Assembly: GCF_030131845.1 (NCBI RefSeq)
Contig: NZ_JASKYM010000002.1
Coordinates: 382,247-446,246 of the forward strand
DNA: 64,000 nucleotides
From: Romboutsia sedimentorum
Lineage (GTDB): Bacteria; Bacillota; Clostridia; Peptostreptococcales; Peptostreptococcaceae
Direction: 5' to 3'
Positions 28,101 to 35,822 of the stretch are shown in pieces. Below the pieces are notes generated by a model. The model saw nothing but the letters and a program-made list of their open reading frames with translations, ran no database searches and had not been told where the DNA came from. The translations under genes and the position numbers were made by a program. The stretch's first letter is position 1. Every line of letters begins with the position of its first letter.

Positions 28101-29147
28101 TTGAAAACAATAAAAATTAAAGACGCACTAAACCTTAAAAAAGTAATATTTATAGATGTAAGAACCGAGGCTGAATATAATGAAGATAGCATATTAAATG
28201 CTGTCAATATACCTTTGTTCAAAAATGAAGAGCGTGAAGACGTTGGAACTTTATATAAAAACCATGGTAAAGATGAAGCCATAAAAAAAGGATTTGATTA
28301 TGCATCATATAAATTAAAAGACATATATTTACAATCTAATGAACTATCTAACAAATATGACCATATAGTTGTATATTGTGCTAGAGGCGGGATGAGAAGT
28401 GGATCTGTGGTGAATTTATTAGCATCTTTAGGTGTAGAAGTATACCAACTTGAGGGTGGTTATAAAGCTTATAGAAATTTTGTATTAGATTACTTAAATA
28501 GTATAATGGATACTAAGAAATTTATAGTAGTTCATGGGCTTACAGGAGCTGGGAAAACAGATTTATTATACATGTTAGAAGACAAAGGGATAGATAATAT
28601 TGATTTAGAGGGATTAGCTAAAAACAGTGGATCTACATTTGGATTTATAACTCATGATAAAAAACCACCTTCTCAGAAAAAATTTGAAACTAAGATTTTT
28701 GAAGATTTATATTTCTCAAAGAGTGATTATATATTTATAGAAAGTGAAAGTAAAAGAGTTGGGCATGTATCTGTGCCAAATGAAATTTATGAAGCTATAA
28801 TAAGAGATGGATATCATGTACTTTTGGAATGTAGCTTAGAAAATAGAGTTAAAAGACTTTGTAGAGATTATATAGATGAAAAAGATAATTTAGATATTTT
28901 AAAAGATTGTATAAATAAATTTAGAAAAAGACTTGGAAATGAAAGAATAGATAGATATATTCTTTTATTAGAAGAAGGAAAATATGAGGACTTAGTAGAA
29001 AAGTATTTAGTAGAATACTATGATCCTTTATATATGCATTCTGTAGAAAAATATACATACAATACAGAAATCAATTTTGATGATATGAATATAGCTTTAG
29101 AAGAAGCTATGGTATTTCATAAGGCAGCAGTGGAAGGAGCAATATAA
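28101..29147 (+). CDS. mnmH: tRNA 2-selenouridine synthase
   Basis: Uses selenophosphate to convert 2-thiouridine to 2-selenouridine at the wobble position of tRNAs; 348 aa. The N-terminal rhodanese domain carries the active-site Cys in VVYCARGGMRSGS (about 91-103). The C-terminal P-loop domain has HGLTGAGKTDLL (near 149-160). Start is TTG 28101, 2 nt after spoIIIE, with GAAGGTGA inside the end of spoIIIE. Its stop codon shares one base with the rimO start. It implies a selenophosphate synthetase (selD) elsewhere in the genome. Confidence 0.95.
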   Translation: MKTIKIKDALNLKKVIFIDVRTEAEYNEDSILNAVNIPLFKNEEREDVGTLYKNHGKDEAIKKGFDYASYKLKDIYLQSNELSNKYDHIVVYCARGGMRSGSVVNLLASLGVEVYQLEGGYKAYRNFVLDYLNSIMDTKKFIVVHGLTGAGKTDLLYMLEDKGIDNIDLEGLAKNSGSTFGFITHDKKPPSQKKFETKIFEDLYFSKSDYIFIESESKRVGHVSVPNEIYEAIIRDGYHVLLECSLENRVKRLCRDYIDEKDNLDILKDCINKFRKRLGNERIDRYILLLEEGKYEDLVEKYLVEYYDPLYMHSVEKYTYNTEINFDDMNIALEEAMVFHKAAVEGAI

Positions 29148-30481
29148 TGTTAAAAATAGCACTAGAATCACTAGGATGTTCTAAAAATCTAGTAGACGCA
29201 GAAATAATGATGGGAATACTAAACAAAAAAGGATATAAGTTAGTTGGAGAATTCTCAGAAGCTGACATAATAATAGTTAATACATGTGGATTTATTGAGT
29301 CTGCTAAGCAAGAATCTATAGATACTATTTTAGAACTTTCAGAATATAAAACTAATGGAAATTTAAAAATACTTATAGTTACAGGATGTTTAGCACAGAG
29401 GTATGCACAGGAGTTAAAAACTGAAATACCAGAAATAGATGCAATAGTTGGTACAGGAAGTTACCAAAATATAGATGAGATAATAAATGGATTAAAGGAA
29501 GAAAAGCAAATAGTAAGTCTTAATGATATAGAATTTGCTTACAATGAAGAACTTCCAAGATACATATCAACTCCAAGTCATATGGCTTATTTAAAGATAG
29601 GTGAAGGATGTGACAATCATTGTACTTATTGTATAATTCCAAAGTTAAGAGGAAAATACAGAAGTAGGAAAATGGAAGATGTAATAAAAGAAGCCAAAGA
29701 TTTAGCAACTAGAGGTGTAAAAGAACTTGTAGTTATAGCACAAGATACAACAAAATATGGATGTGATCTATATGGAAAAGAAATGTTACCAGAGCTTTTA
29801 GAAGAACTTGCAAACATAGACGGATTAAAGTGGATAAGAATTATGTATTCATACCCAGAATCAATAACTGAAGAATTAGTAAAAGTTATAAAGAAATATG
29901 ATAACATATGCAATTACTTTGATATGCCTGTACAACATGCGAGTAATAAAATATTAAAACTAATGAACAGAAAAACTACTAAAGAAGATATATTATCAAA
30001 AATAGAAATGATAAGAACTCATATACCTGATGCGACAGTTAGAACTACAATAATAGTTGGATTCCCAGGTGAAACTGAAGAAGACTTCAAAGAAATAGTA
30101 GATTTCGCAAAAATAGTAAAGTTTGATAGATTAGGTGCATTTGCATATTCAAGAGAAGAGGACACAGCAGCAGACAAACTTCCTAACCATTTAGAAGAAG
30201 AAGTTAAAGCTGAGAGAAGAGATGCTTTAATGTTAGTACAACAAGGTATATCTCAAGAACTTAATGCTAAAAAAGTTGGAAATATATATGAAGTATTGAT
30301 AGAGGAACAAATAGAAGACAATGTATATATAGGAAGAACTCAAGGGGATGCAGAAGAGATAGATAGTATAGTGTATGTAAAATCTAAAAATCAACTTAAT
30401 GCAGGCGATTTTGTAATTGTTAAAATAAACAATGCATTAGAGTATGATTTAATGGGGGATGTAGTAGATGAACTTGCCTAA
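29147..30481 (+). CDS. rimO: Ribosomal protein S12 methylthiotransferase RimO
   Basis: Radical-SAM enzyme adding a methylthio group to Asp of ribosomal protein S12; 444 aa. The N-terminal UPF0004 domain has ESLGCSKNLVDAEIM (about 6-20) and further Cys near 48 and 82 for the auxiliary cluster. The radical-SAM motif is GCDNHCTYCIIPKLRG (about 153-168), and a TRAM domain closes the protein (from about 378). Starts in the stop codon of mnmH and overlaps pgsA by 14 nt, so the three genes are tightly coupled. Confidence 0.96.
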   Translation: MLKIALESLGCSKNLVDAEIMMGILNKKGYKLVGEFSEADIIIVNTCGFIESAKQESIDTILELSEYKTNGNLKILIVTGCLAQRYAQELKTEIPEIDAIVGTGSYQNIDEIINGLKEEKQIVSLNDIEFAYNEELPRYISTPSHMAYLKIGEGCDNHCTYCIIPKLRGKYRSRKMEDVIKEAKDLATRGVKELVVIAQDTTKYGCDLYGKEMLPELLEELANIDGLKWIRIMYSYPESITEELVKVIKKYDNICNYFDMPVQHASNKILKLMNRKTTKEDILSKIEMIRTHIPDATVRTTIIVGFPGETEEDFKEIVDFAKIVKFDRLGAFAYSREEDTAADKLPNHLEEEVKAERRDALMLVQQGISQELNAKKVGNIYEVLIEEQIEDNVYIGRTQGDAEEIDSIVYVKSKNQLNAGDFVIVKINNALEYDLMGDVVDELA

Positions 30482-31010
30482 TAAATTAACTTTATTTAGG
30501 ATATTTTTAATACCAGTCTTAGTAGTGGTAATGTTACTTAACATACCAAATAAATTCTTAATATCTTGTATAATTTTTATTGTAGCATCTATAACAGATG
30601 CTATGGATGGACATATAGCGAGAAAACATAATTTAGTTACAGATTTTGGAAAATTTATGGACCCGCTAGCAGATAAACTTCTAGTTATATCAGTTCTTAC
30701 ATGTATGATAGAAGTTGGTCTTGTTGCAAGTTGGATGGTTATAATAATAGTAGCTAGAGAACTTACTGTAAGCATATTAAGAGCTATAGCAGCAGCGGAT
30801 GGAAAAGTAATAGCAGCTAGTGGTGGAGGAAAGTTAAAAACGATAAGCCAAATGGCATCGATAATAATAATATTATTAGGTGCACATTTTGTAAATCCAC
30901 TATTAACAAATATAGGAGATATAGTTATATTAATAGCTACGTTACTTACATTATATTCTGGATGGGAATATTTATATAAGAATAAAGAGTTATTTATGAA
31001 TAGCAAATAA
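30468..31010 (+). CDS. pgsA: CDP-diacylglycerol-glycerol-3-phosphate 3-phosphatidyltransferase
   Basis: Integral-membrane enzyme making phosphatidylglycerophosphate, 180 aa. The CDP-alcohol phosphotransferase motif is present in full as D-AMDGHIAR...G..MD..AD (about residues 43-65). About five transmembrane helices are visible. GGGGGAT SD lies inside rimO; the ATG is 14 nt before the rimO stop. Followed by a terminator. Confidence 0.95.
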   Translation: MNLPNKLTLFRIFLIPVLVVVMLLNIPNKFLISCIIFIVASITDAMDGHIARKHNLVTDFGKFMDPLADKLLVISVLTCMIEVGLVASWMVIIIVARELTVSILRAIAAADGKVIAASGGGKLKTISQMASIIIILLGAHFVNPLLTNIGDIVILIATLLTLYSGWEYLYKNKELFMNSK

Positions 31011-31016
31011 TAAAAA

Positions 31017-31056
31017 AAGCAGTGAAGGTTATATAAAATCTTCGCTGCTTTTTTTA
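31017..31056 (+). terminator. Intrinsic terminator after pgsA
   Basis: AAGCAGTGAAG (31017-31027) pairs with CTTCGCTGCTT (31040-31050) with one G-U pair, followed by a T-run. Confidence 0.9.
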
Positions 31057-31276
31057 TTGCTTAGGAAATTTAAATGATATTTAGCTAGGAGTTTTAGTAA
31101 TAAGCTTAAAATAATAAGTGTACATATTAAACAATAATTAAAACTTAATAAACTGTATAAAAATAGCAATATTGGTACATAAATAAAGGTAATATAGGAA
31201 AATTTTACTTAAGAATATGATTAAAAAAATAACGCATAAATAATCTAAATAATTAAATACAAAATACTTTTTAGAA
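31057..31276. other. A/T-rich spacer between pgsA terminator and recA promoter
   Basis: About 220 nt with no convincing gene, hairpin or repeat. Any start codon I tried is followed by an early stop or lacks an SD. It probably serves only as spacer before the recA promoter. Confidence 0.6.
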
Positions 31277-31305
31277 TTGACGTAAATTAAAATATACGAT
31301 ATAAT
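31277..31305 (+). promoter_or_regulatory. recA promoter
   Basis: TTGACG (31277-31282), a 17-nt spacer and a perfect TATAAT (31300-31305). It lies 59 nt before the recA start codon, with the SOS box just downstream. Confidence 0.8.
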
Positions 31306-31320
31306 TAATATATAGTTATA

Positions 31321-31332
31321 GAACAAATGTTT
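31321..31332. promoter_or_regulatory. LexA (SOS) box of recA
   Basis: GAACAAATGTTT (31321-31332) matches the GAACNNNNGTTT/C operator of Gram-positive LexA, as used in Clostridioides. It sits about 15 nt downstream of the -10, where bound LexA would block initiation or clearance. Confidence 0.75.
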
Positions 31333-31363
31333 GTAATTTATATAGATGAAGGGATGGAAAAAT

Positions 31364-32410
31364 ATGAGTATAGAACAAGATAAACTAAAAGCACTTAATC
31401 AAGCATTAGGTCAAATAGAAAAGGATTTTGGTAAGGGATCAGTAATGAAATTAGGAGAAGCTACATCTATGGTAATAGATGTTATACCAACTGGATCTAT
31501 AGGATTAGATATAGCAATTGGTATAGGTGGTCTTCCAAAGGGTAGAATAGTAGAAATTTATGGACCTGAGTCTTCAGGTAAAACAACAGTAGCACTACAT
31601 TCAGTAGCAGAAGCTCAAAAACAAGGTGGAATAGCAGCATTCATAGATGCAGAACATGCACTTGACCCAATATATGCAAAAGCATTAGGTGTAGATATAG
31701 ATAACTTAATAATATCTCAACCAGATACAGGAGAACAAGCTTTAGAAATAGCTGAAGCACTTATAAGAAGTGGTGCTATAGATATAATAGTAGTCGATTC
31801 AGTTGCAGCACTTGTTCCAAGAGCAGAAATAGAAGGGGATATGGGAGATAGTCATATTGGTCTTCAAGCTAGACTTATGTCTCAAGCATTAAGAAAATTA
31901 ACGGGGTCTATTAAAAAATCAAATTGTGTAGCTATATTTATAAACCAATTAAGAGAAAAAGTTGGTATAATGTTCGGTAACCCAGAAACAACAACTGGAG
32001 GACGTGCACTTAAATTCTATTCTTCTGTAAGATTAGATGTTAGAAGAATAGATTCAATAAAACAAGGTGATAAAGTAATAGGAAGTAGAACAAGAGTAAA
32101 AGTAGTGAAAAATAAAGTTGCTCCACCATTTAAACAAGCTGAATTTGATATAATGTATGGAGAAGGTATATCTAAAATTGGAGATTTATTAGATATAGCA
32201 GCTGATATAGATATAATTAAAAAATCAGGGTCTTGGTATGCTTATAATGAAATAAAACTTGGACAAGGTAGAGAGAATGCTAAAAAGTTTTTATTTGACA
32301 ATCAAGATTTAATAAATGAAGTAGATGAAAAAGTTAGAAAACACTACAATTTAGATGAAAATGAAGATGATACATCAGAAAAAGATGACAAATTACAAAA
32401 TTTAGAATAA
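31364..32410 (+). CDS. recA: Recombinase RecA
   Basis: Homologous-recombination ATPase and SOS co-protease, 348 aa. Conserved items: N-terminal [18 protein letters not shown], Walker [13 protein letters not shown] (about 66-77), IDAEHALDP, and [21 protein letters not shown] split across the L1/L2 region. The C-terminal tail is acidic ([10 protein letters not shown]). ATG 31364 is preferred because MSIEQDK is the family-like start and GAAGGGATGG lies upstream. ATG 31346 lacks an SD. Transcription is expected to be DNA-damage inducible through the LexA box. Confidence 0.98.
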   Translation: MSIEQDKLKALNQALGQIEKDFGKGSVMKLGEATSMVIDVIPTGSIGLDIAIGIGGLPKGRIVEIYGPESSGKTTVALHSVAEAQKQGGIAAFIDAEHALDPIYAKALGVDIDNLIISQPDTGEQALEIAEALIRSGAIDIIVVDSVAALVPRAEIEGDMGDSHIGLQARLMSQALRKLTGSIKKSNCVAIFINQLREKVGIMFGNPETTTGGRALKFYSSVRLDVRRIDSIKQGDKVIGSRTRVKVVKNKVAPPFKQAEFDIMYGEGISKIGDLLDIAADIDIIKKSGSWYAYNEIKLGQGRENAKKFLFDNQDLINEVDEKVRKHYNLDENEDDTSEKDDKLQNLE

Positions 32411-32437
32411 TAAAAGACATACACACCTCCTATTAAC

Positions 32438-32466
32438 TTGACATGCGTTAGAAAAAATTATAAAAT
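32438..32466 (+). promoter_or_regulatory. Promoter upstream of rny
   Basis: Perfect TTGACA (32438-32443), a 17-nt spacer and TAAAAT (32461-32466). It lies about 200 nt before rny, implying a long 5' leader that contains two small hairpins (near 32538-32555 and 32571-32592). Confidence 0.65.
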
Positions 32467-32665
32467 TAAATAAAGATAGAATATCTAAATTTGATTTTAT
32501 AGCAAAATATTCTTATAAATAAAAAATAAAGGTGTTTTGTTGTTATTACAACACATACTATGAGTATTTAATGATATCTTATTTTATATCATAGTTGTAC
32601 TTGTGATTATAAAAATGATTAAAAAAGGTTTAGAAAGTGACATTTTGGGATTATTAACAAAGGAG

Positions 32666-34204
32666 GTGGATGTCATAGATACTATAGTAATAATTTTAGG
32701 TGGAGCCGTGGGTATTTTAGTTGGATATTTTGTAAGAAAAAATATATCTGAAGCTAAAATTGGCCAATCTGAAAATTTAGCCAAAGAAATAATAGACAAA
32801 GCAAACAGAGATTCAGAAACAGTGCAAAAAGAAAAGCTATTAGAGGCTAAAGAAGAGATCCATAAATGGAGAACTGAAGCAGAGAGAGAAAACAAAGAAA
32901 GACGAATTGACTTACAAAAGTATGAAAAAAGAGTGATACAAAAAGAAGAAGTACTAGATAGAAAATTACAAAACTTAGAATCAAAAGAAACTAGTTTAGG
33001 TGATAGGTTAAAAAATGTAGCAAAAAAAGAAGAAGAAGTAGAAGGTATAAAGGTTAAGCAACTAGAAAAGCTAGAGAATATTTCCGGAATAACTTCTGAT
33101 AAAGCAAAAGAAATTATTTTGACTAATGCTGAAAGAGAAGTAAGACGTGAGATGTCTATAATGATAAAAGAAATAGAGTCTCAAGCTAAAGAAGAAGCTG
33201 AAAAGAAATCAAGAGAAATAATAAGTTATGCTATCCAAAAATGTGCAGCAGATCATGTTGCAGAGACTACTGTAACAGTAGTAAATTTACCTAATGATGA
33301 AATGAAGGGTAGAATTATAGGTAGAGAGGGTAGAAATATAAGAACGTTAGAAACTCTAACAGGAATAGATCTTATTATAGATGATACTCCTGAAGCTGTA
33401 ATTTTATCAGGATTTGATCCTATAAGAAGAGAAGTTGCAAGAATTGCACTTGAAAAACTAATAGGTGATGGTAGAATACATCCAGCTAGAATTGAAGAAA
33501 TGGTTGAAAAGGCCAAAAAAGAAGTTGACAGTATAATAAAAGAATATGGGGAACAAGCTGCATTCGAAACAGCTGTACATGGACTACATCCAGAGTTAGT
33601 TAGATTATTAGGTAGACTTAATTATAGAACTAGTTATGGGCAAAATGTACTTAAGCATTCTATAGAAGTTGCACATATAGCAGGGATAATGGCAGCTGAG
33701 ATAGGTGCTGATGTTAAGTTAGCAAAAAGAGCTGGTTTATTACACGATATAGGGAAATCTGTAGACCATGAAATGGAAGGTACGCATGTTGAGATAGGTA
33801 TGGACTTATTAAAGAGATATAAAGAATCTAAAGATATAATACATGCTATGAGTACACATCATGGAGATTATGAGCCACAAACGATAGAAGCCGTTTTAGT
33901 AACTGCAGCAGATGCTATATCAGCAGCTAGACCAGGTGCTAGACGTGAAACGTTAGAAGCTTATATTAAAAGATTAGAGAAGTTAGAAGAAATAGCTAAT
34001 TCATATGAAGGAGTAGAAAAATCGTTTGCTATACAAGCAGGTAGAGAAGTTAGAATAATGGTAAAACCTGAAAATGTTAGTGACGAAGATATACACTTAT
34101 TAGCTAGGGATATGACTAAGAAAATCGAAGATGAGCTTGAGTATCCAGGTCAAATAAAAGTAAGTATAATAAGAGAAACTAGAGCAATAGAATATGCTAA
34201 ATAA
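32666..34204 (+). CDS. rny: Ribonuclease Y
   Basis: Membrane-anchored endoribonuclease that initiates mRNA turnover; about 510 aa. An N-terminal transmembrane helix ([18 protein letters not shown]) is followed by a long coiled coil (to about 190). Then come a KH domain ([16 protein letters not shown]) and the HD domain with [12 protein letters not shown] and [10 protein letters not shown]. The start is unclear. The only strong SD (AAGGAGGTGG, 32660-32669) points 8 nt downstream to an ATA codon at 32675. I list GTG 32666, the nearest canonical in-frame start, although it overlaps that SD. ATG 32615 has no SD and would add 20 residues before the membrane helix. Confidence 0.93.
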   Translation: MDVIDTIVIILGGAVGILVGYFVRKNISEAKIGQSENLAKEIIDKANRDSETVQKEKLLEAKEEIHKWRTEAERENKERRIDLQKYEKRVIQKEEVLDRKLQNLESKETSLGDRLKNVAKKEEEVEGIKVKQLEKLENISGITSDKAKEIILTNAEREVRREMSIMIKEIESQAKEEAEKKSREIISYAIQKCAADHVAETTVTVVNLPNDEMKGRIIGREGRNIRTLETLTGIDLIIDDTPEAVILSGFDPIRREVARIALEKLIGDGRIHPARIEEMVEKAKKEVDSIIKEYGEQAAFETAVHGLHPELVRLLGRLNYRTSYGQNVLKHSIEVAHIAGIMAAEIGADVKLAKRAGLLHDIGKSVDHEMEGTHVEIGMDLLKRYKESKDIIHAMSTHHGDYEPQTIEAVLVTAADAISAARPGARRETLEAYIKRLEKLEEIANSYEGVEKSFAIQAGREVRIMVKPENVSDEDIHLLARDMTKKIEDELEYPGQIKVSIIRETRAIEYAK

Positions 34205-34208
34205 ATAG

Positions 34209-34238
34209 AAAAGAGGTTTTATACCTCTTTTTTTTAAT
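34209..34238 (+). terminator. Intrinsic terminator after rny
   Basis: AAAAGAGGT (34209-34217), a 5-nt loop and ACCTCTTTT (34223-34231), followed by further T residues. Confidence 0.9.
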
Positions 34239-34330
34239 GCGAAATTAAAAATAAGGTAAAATTTGAATAATAAAACTTTGCTAATAAGAAAATAATAAAT
34301 TTAAATAAAAATATATGGAGTGACATAAAT

Positions 34331-35266
34331 ATGAGAAAACCTAAATTGATTATTAGCAGATGTTTGAATTCAGAAAAATGTAGGTATGACGGCCAGGGAT
34401 TTGAAGATAAGGTTATAGCTAATCTAAAAGAATATATAGATATAGAAACTGTTTGTCCTGAAGTGTCAATAGGATTATCTACACCTAGAGATCCTATTAG
34501 AATTGAAAAGCATGGAGAGGAGTATAAGTTAATACAAAGAAACTCTGAATTTGACTGTACGACTCATATGAATGAATTTGCAGAAGAGTTTTTAAGTGAA
34601 ATAAAAGATATAGATGGATTTATATTAAAAAGTAAATCTCCCTCTTGTGGTATTAAAGATGTAAAGATATATCCTAAAGGAAATAAATATAGTATAAGTA
34701 AAAAAGGGAGAGGTTTGTTCTCAGAAAAAATAATTAATGGTTACTCAAATGTCCCAATAGAAGATGAAGGCAGACTAAAAAATTATAATATAAGAGATGA
34801 ATTTTTAACAAAGATATTTGCTATTAATAACCTTAAATGTAGTGAAAATATATTTGAATATCACAATGAAAATTATATGTTATTAAAATCATATAATGAA
34901 AAAGCTACAAAAGACTTAGATTATATAATAAAAAGTAATAAGTTAAATAAAGAAACTATATCAGTTTACAAAAATAAGGTACAAGAAATTCTAAATGCTA
35001 AAAGACAAGAAAATAATAAAATAAAAGTTGTTAAAGAAATTTTTGATAAGTATAAGAATGATTTAACTATAAATGAAGTTGAAAATTACGAAAAATTATT
35101 ACAATCGTATAAAGATAAAAAAATACCGTACAGTGCATTATTAGTAGCAACAAAAATATATTGCATTAGGTTTGATGATGAAGTTGCAATTAATCAAACA
35201 TTTTTCAATCCATACCCAGAAAAATTAATAAATATAAGTGATTCGGGAAAAGGCAGAGATTTATAA
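34331..35266 (+). CDS. DUF523-DUF1722 fusion protein (TudS-like Fe-S domain plus YbgA-like domain)
   Basis: 311-aa two-domain protein. Residues 1-145 match DUF523: ISRCLNSEKCRYDGQ (about 8-22), ETVCPEVSIGLSTPRDP (about 39-55) and KSKSPSCGIKD (about 101-111). The dispersed cysteines are those that hold a [4Fe-4S] cluster in DUF523 enzymes described as thiouracil desulfidases. Residues ~185-300 match DUF1722/YbgA (FAINNLK, ENYMLLKSYNEK, PYSALLVATKIYCIRF). The biological substrate of the fusion is not established. GGAGTGAC SD before ATG 34331; it follows the rny terminator and is probably monocistronic or co-transcribed with the next small gene. Confidence 0.85.
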   Translation: MRKPKLIISRCLNSEKCRYDGQGFEDKVIANLKEYIDIETVCPEVSIGLSTPRDPIRIEKHGEEYKLIQRNSEFDCTTHMNEFAEEFLSEIKDIDGFILKSKSPSCGIKDVKIYPKGNKYSISKKGRGLFSEKIINGYSNVPIEDEGRLKNYNIRDEFLTKIFAINNLKCSENIFEYHNENYMLLKSYNEKATKDLDYIIKSNKLNKETISVYKNKVQEILNAKRQENNKIKVVKEIFDKYKNDLTINEVENYEKLLQSYKDKKIPYSALLVATKIYCIRFDDEVAINQTFFNPYPEKLINISDSGKGRDL

Positions 35267-35338
35267 TAAAATAAGCAATATAAAAACGATAAAATGGTAA
35301 TAATAAATATAAAAATACAATATAGAAGGAGTAATTTT

Positions 35339-35626
35339 ATGTTAAATAAATTATCTGAAAACCAATATGTAAAAATGACAAAAAGTCATGATAATAAAAA
35401 TTACAAAGAAATAGAATATGGTGTTGTACTTAATGGAGAAGAAGATAAGTATGAAATAATGAGTGTAGGATTTGAAAATAGAAATGGACATTTTTTAGAA
35501 TATCCAACAAATGTAGAAAATTTAATTCAAACTTATGATATTAATGATTTAATGTTTGATGAAGTAAAAGAGAATGAAGTGAGAAGAAAGATAAATATTT
35601 GGTTAGAGAAAAACTATAAAAATTAA
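35339..35626 (+). CDS. Hypothetical protein, 95 aa
   Basis: Unrecognised small soluble acidic protein. The sequence begins MLNKLSENQYVKM and ends in a charged helix (EVRRKINIWLEKNY). It suggests a small beta domain followed by a helix. ATG 35339 is chosen because AGAAGGAG lies about 9 nt upstream; the in-frame ATG at 35294 has no SD. It lies between the DUF523 protein and an SF1-type helicase gene, both on the same strand, but the helicase has its own promoter. Confidence 0.75.
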   Translation: MLNKLSENQYVKMTKSHDNKNYKEIEYGVVLNGEEDKYEIMSVGFENRNGHFLEYPTNVENLIQTYDINDLMFDEVKENEVRRKINIWLEKNYKN

Positions 35627-35771
35627 TTTGTTTAGGGAGATTTAGTAGTAACAAGTAAAATATTTAACATTTGATAAAACATAAAAAATTAAATTAATTC
35701 ATTAAATTGTTAAAGATTAAAATTATGTAAAAATAAAATAAATATATTAGATTAAATAAGCAAAGATAGTA

Positions 35772-35796
35772 AATTATATCATAAAATGATATAATT
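35772..35796. promoter_or_regulatory. Perfect palindrome overlapping the helicase promoter
   Basis: AATTATATCAT-AAA-ATGATATAATT is an 11-bp perfect inverted repeat (35772-35782 and 35786-35796). Its right arm contains an extended -10, TGATATAAT (35787-35795). The next gene starts 27 nt downstream. This arrangement is what an autorepressor site would look like. An RNA hairpin is excluded if transcription starts at the -10. Confidence 0.55.
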
Positions 35797-35822
35797 ATTA
35801 GTAAATAAGGGGGGAATATCAG

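Noticed and set aside
31346-31363. Upstream ATG for recA
   Set aside because: Its codons form the SD of the next ATG, and RecA proteins do not carry this extension.
35772-35796. Palindrome before the helicase as an intrinsic terminator
   Set aside because: No T-run follows and its right arm is the -10 of the next gene.
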